The translations under genes were made by a program, and so were the position numbers. The notes under the pieces were generated by a model that was not told the DNA's origin, did no database searches, and saw only the letters and a list, made by a program, of their open reading frames with translations. A stretch of DNA of 64,000 nt from Prado023 sp963714995 (lineage in GTDB: Bacteria; Actinomycetota; Actinomycetes; S36-B12; CAIYMF01): NCBI GenBank assembly GCA_963714995.1, contig CAVQQP010000009.1:62001-126000 (forward strand), in the 5' to 3' direction. Within the stretch, counting starts at the first letter, position 1, and each line of letters begins with the position of its first letter. Positions 25,647 through 34,037 of this stretch are shown here, in pieces.

Positions 25647-25886
25647 ATGACCGACGCAGGACCGACCCCCGACAGCGACCCGGTGGAGGCGACCGTCGAC
25701 GGCGAGCCCGAGGCTGCCGTGACCGATCCTGACGAGCTGATGAAGCAGAAGTACCGCGACGCCATGGCCCACAAGCACGGGGCGTCCGGGGCGGCGAAGA
25801 AGGGCCACGGCGACGCCGGCACGTCCGGGCACTCCCAGAGCGCGGGCCCGAGCCAGCGGATGTTCCGGCGCAAGTCCGGCGGTTAG
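25647..25886 (+). CDS. DUF5302-like small protein
   Basis: A 79-residue hydrophilic protein: acidic first half (DSDPVEATVDGEPEAAVTDPDEL), then a helix MKQKYRDAMAHKHG and a Gly/His/Ser-rich stretch, ending in QRMFRRKSGG. The helix and the C-terminal FRRKSG fit my memory of DUF5302 of actinobacteria. It looks intrinsically disordered. A weak ribosome site (GAGCGGAGA) precedes the ATG. Function unknown. A GC-rich inverted repeat CGCCTGC/GCAGGCG (25903-25909, 25935-25941) after the stop may terminate it. Confidence 0.75.
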   Translation: MTDAGPTPDSDPVEATVDGEPEAAVTDPDELMKQKYRDAMAHKHGASGAAKKGHGDAGTSGHSQSAGPSQRMFRRKSGG

Positions 25887-26050
25887 TGCGACTGGGCGGC
25901 AGCGCCTGCCCTGCCCTCGAGCGAGGCGGCTGGCGCAGGCGGTCGCGGTGGTGGCCCGATGGCCCGCTGCCCCGATGGCCCGCCCGACGGTTCTCGTGTC
26001 GCGTAGAGTCGTGCCTGGTTCTGGGGCACGCCCAACGGCGGGCCCGACCT

Positions 26051-26122
26051 GGGCCTCTAGCTCAATGGTAGAGCTGCGGACTTTTAATCCGTAGGTTGCG
26101 GGTTCGAGCCCCGCGGGGCCCA
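26051..26122 (+). tRNA. tRNA-Lys (anticodon UUU)
   Basis: Full cloverleaf of 72 bases without encoded CCA: acceptor GGGCCTC/GGGGCCC, D-arm GCTC-AATGGTA-GAGC, anticodon stem GCGGA/TCCGT with loop CTTTTAA (anticodon TTT at 26083-26085), T-arm GCGGG-TTCGAGC-CCCGC, discriminator A26122. No integrase or second attachment copy is seen beside it. Confidence 0.96.
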
Positions 26123-26254
26123 CATCTGAGCACGAACGACGGTCGTTTCCGGGGGATTGACACCTGCGGTTGACACCAACGTCCCGGCAGATGGACCCAC
26201 CGACTGCGAAGGCAGCCGCTCGCGACGGCGCCATGGACACCCCGGAGGGCTGGG

Positions 26255-26260
26255 TAGCAT
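26255..26260 (+). promoter_or_regulatory. -10 element TAGCAT for DUF2079 gene
   Basis: TAGCAT ends 7 bases before the GTG at 26268 with no ribosome site between, another leaderless arrangement. Confidence 0.45.
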
Positions 26261-26267
26261 CCACCGG

Positions 26268-27766
26268 GTGACCGACCGTCCGAGCAGGCTGCGTGCCCAG
26301 GTCGGCCCGGATCGTTCGCCGGCCGATCCGCAGGGCCCCGGGGGACCGGGTCGGTCCCGTGCGCGCGGCTGGGTCTGGGTGCTCAGCCTCGCTGCGTTCG
26401 TGGTCTACGCCGCCTATGCCCTGTCGCGGCACCGCCAGTTCCTCACCGCCGGCCACGACCTGGGCATCTTCGACCAGGCGGTGCGCGCGTACGCGCGGTT
26501 CGCCGAGCCGCTGGTCCCGCTCAAGGGCTCGGACTTCAACATCCTGGGCGACCACTTCCACCCGATCCTGCTGGCAGTGGTCCCCGCCTACTGGGCGTTC
26601 GACGATCCCCGGACGCTGCTGGTGATCCAGGCGTTGCTGCTCGCCGCCAGCATCCCTGTGGTGCACGCTTTCGCCCGGCGCCGGATGCCCTCCGGGTGGG
26701 CCCTGGCGCTGTCAGCCGGCTATGCCCTCGGCTGGCCGATCGCGGCCATGGTCGACTTCGACTTCCACGAGGTGGCGTTCGCCGTTCCCGTGCTCGCCCT
26801 GGCGATCGACGCCCTGGACCGGCGCTCCGACCGGGCGCTGATCGCATGGTCGCTGGTGCTGCTCCTGGTCCGGGAGGACATGGGCGCGGTGGTCCTCCTC
26901 CTGGGAGCCCTGCGAGCACTGCACCGGCCCCGACGCGTGGGGGTGGGGCTCATGGTGGCCGGAGTGGCGGCCTTCCTGGTGGTCACCCAGCTCGTGATCC
27001 CGACCATGTCGTCGAGTGGCACCTTCGTCTACTGGACCTTCGACGCGCTCGGCCCCGACCTGCCCTCGTCGATCCGGCACCTGGTGACCCAGCCATGGGA
27101 CGTCGCCCGTGCCTTCGTCACACCCGCGGTCAAGGTCGGAACCCTCGCCCTCCTGATGGTGCCGCTGTCCCTGCTTCCACTCGGGTCGCCCTATGCACTG
27201 CTTGCCCTCCCGCTCCTCGCCGAACGGTTCCTCAACTCGCGGGAGCGGCTCTGGACGACCGACTTCCACTATGACGCGCCGATCTGGATCATCCTCACCC
27301 TGGCGATGATCGACGCAGGGGGCCGGTTGGGTGTGTGGCGCCGGCCGGCCCTGCGCTCGGCGGCGATCGGCTGGCTGATCGTCAGCCAGGTGCTGCTCAT
27401 CGCCGTTGGTCAGTCGCCGCTGCGCCGCGTGGTGGACGGATCCGCCTGGCGGACCACGCCACACGCGCAGAGCCTGGCGCAGGCCGTCGCCCAGATCCCG
27501 CCCGGCGTGTGCGTGGCTGTCGACGACCGGTTGGCCCCGCACCTGACGCGCACCAACCGCGTCACCCGCCCCGGCCTGTCCCGACTCCCACGGCGGACTA
27601 CGTCGCCATCGACCTGACGCAGCCCACGGTCGGTCACGACAAGTGGCCGTCGGTCGACGTGCTGCGCCAGGCCCAGGCCGACGGGTATGTGACTGTCTGG
27701 GTCTCCGACGGCATCCATGTCCTTGCCCTGCCGACCGTCACCCCGCGCCCCGAGTGCCAGGGGTGA
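26268..27766 (+). pseudogene. DUF2079 polytopic membrane protein, one frameshift near 3' end
   Basis: About 499 residues after repair. A basic N-terminus precedes a first helix (VWVLSLAAFVVYAAYAL); the DUF2079 signature HDLGIFDQAVRAYAR follows, then HFHPILLAVVPAYW and about eight more helices. These proteins resemble GT-C membrane glycosyltransferases. The frame breaks near 27580-27590 (one base missing in a CCCGACTCCC run); the next frame continues ADYVAIDLTQPTVG and ends at 27766 with a short soluble tail. GTG at 26268 follows a TAGCAT box. The 3' end overlaps the convergent RF3 reading frame as given. Confidence 0.8.
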
Positions 27767-29496
27767 CCCCGCGGGCGCCAGGAACCGCGGGCGCGACCGG
27801 CGCAGTGCCTGACGAGGACCAGCTCGTCGATCGCCTCCGGCCCGCCGTCTCTCCGAGCGGCTACCGTCTGGGCCTCGTCGACCTCGGCGACCAGCGGATC
27901 GAGCACGACGTCGGGATGGTCGCGCTGCACCCACTGGACCTGCCAGCGGTCGGTGAACAGGGCCAGCAGCGCCCCGTCGCCACGCTCGAGGACCTCCGTG
28001 CCCCGACGTGCCTCGATCGCGGCGATGTCCTCCCGGCGGGTGCGCCGGGCGATCGTGTAGGGCAGCATCTCGAGGTGGATCGGCGCCCGCAGCTCGTGCT
28101 CGAGCCGGTGCGCGGCGACCTCGAACTGCATCGGACCCACGGCCGCCAGGACGGGTGCCTGGTTGCCGCGCCGGTCCGAGCGCAGCACCTGGACCACGCC
28201 CTCCTGGTCGAGCTGGTCGATGCCGCGCTGGAACTGCTTGTACCGCGACGGGTCCTTGGCCCGCGCGATCCGGAAGTGCTCGGGGGCGAAGCTCGGGATC
28301 GGCGGGAACCGGACGGGCGCCTCGGCGTACAGCGTGTCCCCGGCGCGCAACGACCCGGCGTTGACCAGCCCGATCACGTCGCCGGGGTAGGCCACCTCCA
28401 GGGTCTCGCGGGTCCGGCCGAACACCGCGTGCACGTACTTGGTCGCGAACGAGCGGCCCGTGGGCTCGTGGGTCAGCACATCGCCGCGGTGGAAGACCCC
28501 GGAGTTGACGCGCGCGAACGCCAGGCGGTCGCGGTGCGCGGAGTCCATCCCGGCCTGGACCTTGAACACCTGGGCGCTGAAGGGTGACTCGACGGGCCGT
28601 GGGACGCCGTCGGCATCGGGACGCGGGCCCGCGGGCGGGGCGAGGTCGCACAGGACGTCCAGCAGCTGCCCGACCCCGAAGTTCAGCACAGCCGCGGCGA
28701 ACAGCACCGGGGTGGTGCGCTCGGCCAGGTACTGCGCCTCGTCGTGGTTGTAGCCGTCGGCGTCGAGCAGCTCGTGCTCGCCCACCGCCTCGGCCCAGGC
28801 GGCGCCCTCACTGGCCAGTGCGGCGTCCGGGTCGAGGAACTGCTGTGGGGCGATCGAGGCCCCACCCGCGGTGCGGGTGAACTTGATGAAGCCGCCGGTG
28901 GTGCGGTCCAGCACCCCGCGGAAGTCCCCGGCGATCCCCACCGGCCAGGTCAGGGGTGTGGGGATCAGCCCGGTGCGGGTCTGGATCTCGTCCATGAGCT
29001 CCAGCGGATCACGGCCCGGACGGTCCCACTTGTTCACGACGGTCACGATCGGCACGCCCCGGCTGCGGCACACCTCGAACAGCTTCATCGTCTGGGGCTC
29101 GAGGCCCTTGGCGGCATCGAGCAGCATCACCGCGCTGTCCACGGCGGTCAGCACGCGGTAGGTGTCCTCGGAGAAGTCCGCGTGCCCGGGGGTGTCCACG
29201 AGGTTCAGGACGATGTCGCGGTAGGTGAACTGCAGCGCCGAGGAGCTGATCGAGATGCCGCGGGCCTGCTCCATCTCCATCCAGTCCGAGACCGTCGAAC
29301 GGCGCCCGGCCTTGCCGTGCACGGCACCGGCCTGCCCGATCGCCCGCGCATGCAGCGACAGCGCCTCGGTCAGGGTCGACTTGCCCGCGTCGGGATGGCT
29401 GATCACGGCGAACGTCCGGCGGCGGCCCGCCTCCGCGGACACCGACCCGACACCGATCGTCACCGTGGTTCCCGGGCCGGACGATGGCTCGCTCAT
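27634..29496 (-). CDS. prfC: peptide chain release factor 3
   Basis: Translational GTPase that recycles RF1/RF2 after termination. G-motifs: SHPDAGKSTLTEAL (G1), RGISISSSALQF (G2), DTPGHADF (G3), NKWDR (G4); then domains II and III with PFSAQVFKVQAGM, EVAYPGDVIGL and GPMQFEVAAHRLEHE. It is 620 residues as read, against about 530-550 usual. The surplus after PLVAEVDEAQ has no family look; a TAG at 27861-27863 in the neighbouring frame would end the protein normally if one base is extra just upstream. So the true 3' end is probably near 27861, which also removes the overlap with the DUF2079 gene. ATG at 29496. Confidence 0.93.
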   Translation of the reverse strand: MSEPSSGPGTTVTIGVGSVSAEAGRRRTFAVISHPDAGKSTLTEALSLHARAIGQAGAVHGKAGRRSTVSDWMEMEQARGISISSSALQFTYRDIVLNLVDTPGHADFSEDTYRVLTAVDSAVMLLDAAKGLEPQTMKLFEVCRSRGVPIVTVVNKWDRPGRDPLELMDEIQTRTGLIPTPLTWPVGIAGDFRGVLDRTTGGFIKFTRTAGGASIAPQQFLDPDAALASEGAAWAEAVGEHELLDADGYNHDEAQYLAERTTPVLFAAAVLNFGVGQLLDVLCDLAPPAGPRPDADGVPRPVESPFSAQVFKVQAGMDSAHRDRLAFARVNSGVFHRGDVLTHEPTGRSFATKYVHAVFGRTRETLEVAYPGDVIGLVNAGSLRAGDTLYAEAPVRFPPIPSFAPEHFRIARAKDPSRYKQFQRGIDQLDQEGVVQVLRSDRRGNQAPVLAAVGPMQFEVAAHRLEHELRAPIHLEMLPYTIARRTRREDIAAIEARRGTEVLERGDGALLALFTDRWQVQWVQRDHPDVVLDPLVAEVDEAQTVAARRDGGPEAIDELVLVRHCAGRARGSWRPRGHPWHSGRGVTVGRARTWMPSETQTVTYPSAWAWRSTSTDGHLS

Positions 29497-29746
29497 GGGA
29501 CTCCCCGGTGCTCGGTGGACGGGCCCACGCACTCCAGGAGCCAGGGCGACGGGCGCCGAGGACGGCACCACATGACCGCAATTCTACGCCGCGCGCGGGC
29601 GTCGGATGGGCCCGTCTTTGCCAACCCTTGTGCCCGCGAGGGGGCGAATGTGCGTGCCATCGGTCAAGTTCTGGTGCAGGGTGTGCCGACGTACGCAGGA
29701 ACATGCCCCATCCCGGGGCTCGACTGACACCGAGGGGGCACCTGGC

Positions 29747-30757
29747 GTGTACGGATCCGTGCGCACCCTGGCCGTCGCGGCCGCCACGACCCTGAGCCTG
29801 CTCGCCGGGACCGTGCCGATCGCCCAGGCGAGCGTCCCGAGGTCGGCACCGGCCGACGACGTCATCCGCGTGGCCACCTACAACGTGATGAAGACGACCC
29901 GCATGAAGGCGAAGTGGTCGTGGTCGAAGCGTCGCGGCGCCCTGGTGAACACCGTGCGCGATGCCTCCCCCGATGTCCTGGCGGTCCAGGAGGCCAACAC
30001 CCAGCGCTGGGGCGGATCCACCCACATCGAGGACGTCAGGGGCCTGCTCGGCGGCCTCGGCTACCAGATCGCGTCCACGGACTACACCCAGTGCACCCTG
30101 GGCTGCACGCGGGGATCGCACATCTTCTTCAAGCCCTCGCGGATGAGCCTCGCGGCGCTTCCCTCCGGCGCCGCTCCGGCCGGGATGGCCGGGATGTCGA
30201 CGATCGCTCAGGTCGACTTCGGCGGCACCCAGGACCGCAACGTCGCCTACGCCTTCCTCACCCCTGTGGGCAGCGGCCGTACCACGTTGTTCATGTCGGC
30301 CCATCTGCCCACCGAGAAGACCGCCGAGGGGGAGCGCCTGCGCGTTGCTGTCGCCTCGGCGATGCGGCCGTGGGCCGATGCGCTCATCGCGGGCAGCGGG
30401 CTCAGCGGCGTGAACATCGTCATCGGCGGTGACTTCAACTCCTACCAGCGCCGCCAGCCGTACGGCGCCCAGTCGGTCCTGTCCAACTCGGGCCTGATCG
30501 ACGGGTTCGCCGCCCCGGTGAAGGTCAACGGCAACTACTCGACCGTGAACTACACCCCGAAGACGCGCAAGTACAAGGGCTTCCCGCCACGGCCGTACTT
30601 CTACGGCCGGGACACGACGCGCATCGACTACATCTTCTCCACCGTGCCCCCGCAGCGTCACGAGGTCGTCCTGCACCTCACAGCCAAGGGCACGTTCGAC
30701 AACAACTACAGGGCCTCGGACCACAACATGGTGCTGGTGGACCTCCCGCTGCGCTGA
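29747..30757 (+). CDS. secreted endonuclease/exonuclease/phosphatase-fold protein
   Basis: A 336-residue protein with a signal peptide (basic start, hydrophobic LAVAAATTLSLLAGTV, cleavage expected after IAQAS) and an EEP (DNase I-like) domain. Hallmarks: VATYNVMKTTRM at the domain start, DVLAVQEANTQRWG with the metal-binding Glu, MSAHLPTEKT, IGGDFNSYQRR with the Asp-Asn pair, RIDYIFSTVP and finally ASDHNMVLVDL with the catalytic Asp-His. Members cleave nucleic acids or phosphodiesters outside the cell; nuclease versus sphingomyelinase-type activity cannot be told. Start taken at GTG 29747, with CGAGGGGG upstream; GTG 29759 is an alternative. The 250-base upstream region holds no gene and only a loose GGGCCC inverted pair. 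Confidence 0.88.
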   Translation: MYGSVRTLAVAAATTLSLLAGTVPIAQASVPRSAPADDVIRVATYNVMKTTRMKAKWSWSKRRGALVNTVRDASPDVLAVQEANTQRWGGSTHIEDVRGLLGGLGYQIASTDYTQCTLGCTRGSHIFFKPSRMSLAALPSGAAPAGMAGMSTIAQVDFGGTQDRNVAYAFLTPVGSGRTTLFMSAHLPTEKTAEGERLRVAVASAMRPWADALIAGSGLSGVNIVIGGDFNSYQRRQPYGAQSVLSNSGLIDGFAAPVKVNGNYSTVNYTPKTRKYKGFPPRPYFYGRDTTRIDYIFSTVPPQRHEVVLHLTAKGTFDNNYRASDHNMVLVDLPLR

Positions 30758-30774
30758 ACCGCCAGGACCGGGAG

Positions 30775-31602
30775 TCAGCGGTGGTGGGTGTCGTGGGCGG
30801 GGTCGTCGAGGAAGCCCTCCCACTCGTGCATGCTGCCCAGGCCGTAGGCCACCTCGAGGTTGCGGCGGGTGCACACCTGCGCGGGAGGGCCGGAGGCGAC
30901 GACCCGGCCGCTGACCAGCACCACCCAGTCAGCGGCGCGCGCCTCGTCGAGGTCGTGGGTGGTCAGGATGACGGTGCAGCCATCGGCGAGCTTCTCGTGG
31001 ATGAGCGTGTCGATCGTGGCGGCCGAGTTGATGTCCAGCCCGGTCAGGGGCTCGTCGAGGACGAGCAGCTCGTGCTCCTGCACGATGCCCTGCGCGATGA
31101 GGACGCGCTGGCGCTGTCCGCCGGAGAGCTCGTGCATGTGCCGGCGGGCCAGGTGGCCGATCTCCATCCGCGCCAGGGCATCGTCGATCGCCCGATGGTC
31201 GGAGGCGCGGAACCGGCCGAACATGCCGCGCTCGGCGTACCGACCCAGGCCCACGACCTCGCGCACCGTGATGGGCGTGACTCGGGGGACCGGCGTGGCC
31301 TGCATGACGTAGCTCACCCGATCCCGGGCTGACTCCGGGTCCACGCCCAGGACCCGCAGGCGTCCCGCAGCCACGGGTACCAGCCCGAGGAGTGCGGACA
31401 GCAGCGTGGACTTGCCCGACCCGTTGGGGCCGATCACCGACACCACGCCGACCGGGGGGATCTCGAAGGTCGACGCGGCGACGGCGACGAAGCTGCCGTA
31501 GCGCAGCTCGAGGTCGGTGGCCTCCACGATGAGGGCCCCGTCCGAGGAGCCGGTGCCCGGACGGTGGACGTGCCCGCCCTGGCTGGGCATCGTGGACTCC
31601 AT
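30775..31602 (-). CDS. zinc/manganese-type ABC transporter ATP-binding protein
   Basis: ATPase of a cluster-9 metal importer, 275 residues. Walker A GPNGSGKST, signature LSGGQRQRVLIAQ, Walker B LLVLDEPLTGLD, H-loop TTHDLDEA are all intact. The C-terminus is His-rich (DDPAHDTHHR), a common trait of metal transport components. The first ~28 residues are a low-complexity leader before the ABC domain. Start ATG shares one base with the permease stop (TGATG). With the adjacent permease, solute-binding protein and divergent Zur it points to zinc as substrate. Confidence 0.93.
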   Translation of the reverse strand: MESTMPSQGGHVHRPGTGSSDGALIVEATDLELRYGSFVAVAASTFEIPPVGVVSVIGPNGSGKSTLLSALLGLVPVAAGRLRVLGVDPESARDRVSYVMQATPVPRVTPITVREVVGLGRYAERGMFGRFRASDHRAIDDALARMEIGHLARRHMHELSGGQRQRVLIAQGIVQEHELLVLDEPLTGLDINSAATIDTLIHEKLADGCTVILTTHDLDEARAADWVVLVSGRVVASGPPAQVCTRRNLEVAYGLGSMHEWEGFLDDPAHDTHHR

Positions 31603-32489
31603 CAGGCCATCGCCCCGACGTCATCGCCCGGGAGCTCGGCCAGGTCGTTGTCCCGCACCTGGCGGCGGGCGTGGACCGCCTTGGAGAAGGGCAGCACGAG
31701 GAAGAACAGCGCCACGGGGATGATCGCCATCGTCGCGGAGGCTGCCGTGCCCAGGTGGTAGCTGAGCACCAGGCCAAGCCACACCGACACCACGGACAGC
31801 GCCGCGGCCCCGAGCATCATCCGGGGAACCGTCCGGGCCACCAGCGACGCCGTGGCGGGGGGGCCCACGAGAAGGCCGAAGACCAGCAGGGTGCCGACCG
31901 CCTGGAAGCTTCCGATCACGGCCGTGGCGATCAGGACCAGCAGCGCGGCGTGCGCCAGCTTCGGCCGCATGCCCAGCAGGTAGGCCTTGTTCTCGTTGAA
32001 CGACAGGGCCAGCAGGGGGCGGTAGAGCAGGATCGAGCACGTGATGACGACCGCGCCGAGAGCCACCTGCCAGACGAGGTCCTCACGCGTGACGCCCAGG
32101 GCGTCGCCGAACAGGATGGAGGTCAGGCTCCCGGTGTAGCTGTCCACCTTGGAGATGATCACCACGCCCAGGCCGAGCATGCCCACGAAGAGCAGGCCGA
32201 TCGCGGTGTCCTCGCTGAGCGCCGAGTGCCGCCGGACCATCTCGATGAGCAGCAGCATCACTGCGGCGGCGATGGCCGCCCCCAGCAGCGGGGAGAAGCT
32301 GAACGCGACGGCTGCGGCGATCCCGGGCACGACGCCGTGGGTGAACGCGTCGCCGAAGAACGCCATCCCGCGCAGCACCAACCAGGTTCCCACGATCGAG
32401 CACATGAGCCCGGCGAGGATGCCCCCGACCAGCGCGCGCTGCTGGAAGCCGAGGGCGAAGGGCTCGGCCAGCCAGTCGATCAGGCTCAC
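31602..32489 (-). CDS. metal ABC transporter permease (ABC-3 family)
   Basis: A 295-residue ABC-3 permease with about eight transmembrane helices. It opens with the amphipathic LIDWLAEPFALGFQQRALVGG, typical of ZnuB/MntB, then GTWLVLRGMAFFGDAFTHGVVPG, the conserved coupling region. The DNA gives a GTG start. It lies between the solute-binding lipoprotein (9-base gap upstream) and the ATPase (1-base overlap), forming a three-gene importer operon read away from zur. Confidence 0.93.
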   Translation of the reverse strand: MSLIDWLAEPFALGFQQRALVGGILAGLMCSIVGTWLVLRGMAFFGDAFTHGVVPGIAAAVAFSFSPLLGAAIAAAVMLLLIEMVRRHSALSEDTAIGLLFVGMLGLGVVIISKVDSYTGSLTSILFGDALGVTREDLVWQVALGAVVITCSILLYRPLLALSFNENKAYLLGMRPKLAHAALLVLIATAVIGSFQAVGTLLVFGLLVGPPATASLVARTVPRMMLGAAALSVVSVWLGLVLSYHLGTAASATMAIIPVALFFLVLPFSKAVHARRQVRDNDLAELPGDDVGAMA

Positions 32490-32498
32490 GCGAGCAGC

Positions 32499-33446
32499 CT
32501 AGCCACGCAGCGCGTCGGAGATGAGCTGTGCGTTGGTGGTCATCATGTCCTGGTAGGTCTCGGCCCCGGAGCCGGGGCCTCCGAGGCTGCCGACGTAGAG
32601 GGGGACCACCTCGATGTCGCCGACCTCGGAGGCCAGGGCGTCGATGAGGGCCTGCGGGTTGGCGGTGTTGGCGAAGATCGCTGGGACACCGGCCTCCGCG
32701 ACCGTGGTGGTGAGCTCGGCGAGCTCGGCGGAGCTGGGCTCAGCCAGGGTCGAGCCACCGGGGATCACGACGCCGGCCACGGTGTAGTCGTAGGCGTCGG
32801 CGAAGTACCCGAACGCGTCGTGGTCGGTGACCAGGATGCGGGCGTCCTCGGGGACGGTCGCCAGCGTTGCGGCGACCGCCTCATTGAGGGTGGTGAGCTC
32901 GGCCTGCAGGTCCTCGCCGCACTGGGTGTGGGCGGCGTTGCCTGTCATCCGGGTCAGCTCGGCGCCGATCAGGGCCGCGGCGGTCCCCGCCCGCGTGACG
33001 TCGAGCCACACGTGCGGGTCGTCGCCGGAGGCGTGGGCCTCCTCGCCCTCCCCGCCGAAGGGGATCGGGTCGAGCAACGGGGCGACCTCGAGGATGTTCG
33101 CGCCGTCCTGCTGAGCCGACTCGATGCTCTTCTGCAGCCCCTCCTCGAGGCCCAGGCCGTTGGCGACCACCAGATCGGCCCCGACCATCGCCGCCACGTC
33201 CTGGGAGGACGGGGAGTAGTCGTGCGGGTCGGCGCCCACGGGCATGAGGGTGGTCACCTGCCCGGCGCCGGCGCACTCGACGATCTGTCGGGTGATGTCA
33301 CCCCAGATCGTCGTCGTGGCCACGATCGATGCCCCGGAGCCGGCGGAGCCGGAGGCCGTTGTCCCTGTGTCGGAGCTGGCACATCCGGCCAGCACCAGGG
33401 CGGCAGTGATGCCGGCGAGGGCCACCGGCGTCGTCCGTCGGGTCAT
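32499..33446 (-). CDS. zinc-type ABC transporter substrate-binding lipoprotein
   Basis: Cluster A-I metal-binding protein, 315 residues. Lipobox LVLAGC places the lipid Cys at about residue 22, followed by a Ser/Gly/Thr linker. Metal ligands are seen as His in PVGADPHDYSP, His in GDDPHVWLD, His in TDHDAFGYF and a late Asp region PSSAELAEL...ANTANPQ, the ZnuA/TroA layout; the family's His-rich loop is reduced here to GEGEEAHASGDDPHV. ATG at 33446. The upstream region carries repeated AATGAGAA words and is shared with zur, so expression is probably repressed by Zur when zinc is ample. Confidence 0.93.
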   Translation of the reverse strand: MTRRTTPVALAGITAALVLAGCASSDTGTTASGSAGSGASIVATTTIWGDITRQIVECAGAGQVTTLMPVGADPHDYSPSSQDVAAMVGADLVVANGLGLEEGLQKSIESAQQDGANILEVAPLLDPIPFGGEGEEAHASGDDPHVWLDVTRAGTAAALIGAELTRMTGNAAHTQCGEDLQAELTTLNEAVAATLATVPEDARILVTDHDAFGYFADAYDYTVAGVVIPGGSTLAEPSSAELAELTTTVAEAGVPAIFANTANPQALIDALASEVGDIEVVPLYVGSLGGPGSGAETYQDMMTTNAQLISDALRG

Positions 33447-33482
33447 GATCGGTCCTCTCTGGCGCACGCAGCTCCTGCAACG

Positions 33483-33528
33483 AATGAGAATCAGTCTAGA
33501 TTGCGGGGGCGGGCGTCGCAAATGAGAA
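33483..33528. promoter_or_regulatory. candidate Zur operator region (AATGAGAA repeats)
   Basis: AATGAGAA occurs at 33483-33490 and 33521-33528, with TGAGAATCAGTCTAGA around the first forming a half-conserved palindrome (AGA/TCT, TCA/AGT). The region lies between the divergent zinc importer and the Fur/Zur gene and is unusually AT-rich for this window. The match to published Zur boxes is partial. Confidence 0.45.
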
Positions 33529-33604
33529 CACTTCCTGATCGGCCGTGGCCGTGGCCGGGGGCGGGTGACGCTCCGCGCTCGCCGGTGGGGCGCATCGGGC
33601 CCGT

Positions 33605-33610
33605 TACGCT
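33605..33610 (+). promoter_or_regulatory. -10 element TACGCT for zur
   Basis: TACGCT ends 7 bases before the ATG at 33618; no ribosome site lies between, so zur is probably leaderless. Confidence 0.45.
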
Positions 33611-33617
33611 TGCGCCC

Positions 33618-34025
33618 ATGCCCAGTCCCACCCAGCCGCGCCAGCGGACAACCCGGCAGCGGGTCGCGGTCTCGGCGCTGCTGGCGGAGTCCGGGGAGTT
33701 CCGCAGCGCCCAGGACATCCATGCCGCGCTGCGGGCCCGTGGCGACTCGGTCGGGCTGGCGACGGTGTACCGGAACCTCGGGCTGATGGCCGAGCTGGGC
33801 GAGGTCGACACCCTCGTGCGCGACGACGGGGAGACCCTCTACCGGCAGTGCAGCGACGTGCATCACCACCACCTGGTCTGCCGCGGGTGCGGGCGCACCG
33901 TGGAGATCGCCGGGCCGGCTGTCGAGAAGTGGGCCAACGCAGTGGCGGCCGAGCACGGGTTCAGCGACGTCAGCCACCAGCTCGAGCTGTTCGGGCTGTG
34001 CGCCGCCTGCCGGGACTCCGGCTGA
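33618..34025 (+). CDS. zur: Fur family regulator, probably Zur
   Basis: A 135-residue Fur-family repressor. Winged-helix part: RQRTTRQRVAVSALLAE, SAQDIHAALRARGDSVGLATVYRNL. Dimer/metal part: HHHHLVCRGCGRTVEI with the first CxxC and CAAC near the end, giving the structural Cys4 zinc site; the His-rich run supplies the regulatory site. Family-typical length. Its position, divergent from a zinc-type ABC importer, argues for Zur over Fur. ATG with TACGCT 7 bases upstream. It ends 12 bases before the converging pncB gene. Confidence 0.88.
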   Translation: MPSPTQPRQRTTRQRVAVSALLAESGEFRSAQDIHAALRARGDSVGLATVYRNLGLMAELGEVDTLVRDDGETLYRQCSDVHHHHLVCRGCGRTVEIAGPAVEKWANAVAAEHGFSDVSHQLELFGLCAACRDSG

Positions 34026-34037
34026 GCGTGAGTCCGC

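Noticed and set aside
26051..26160. tRNA-Lys as an integration site
   Set aside because: No integrase, no duplicated 3' tRNA segment and no foreign-looking island beside it.
29497..29746. c-di-AMP-type or other riboswitch before the secreted nuclease gene
   Set aside because: Only a loose GGGCCC inverted pair is present; conserved riboswitch cores are missing.
31671..33617. Long plus-strand extension of the zur reading frame
   Set aside because: It is a His/Asp/Gly-rich shadow of the zinc ABC operon on the other strand; the Fur domain begins only at 33618.
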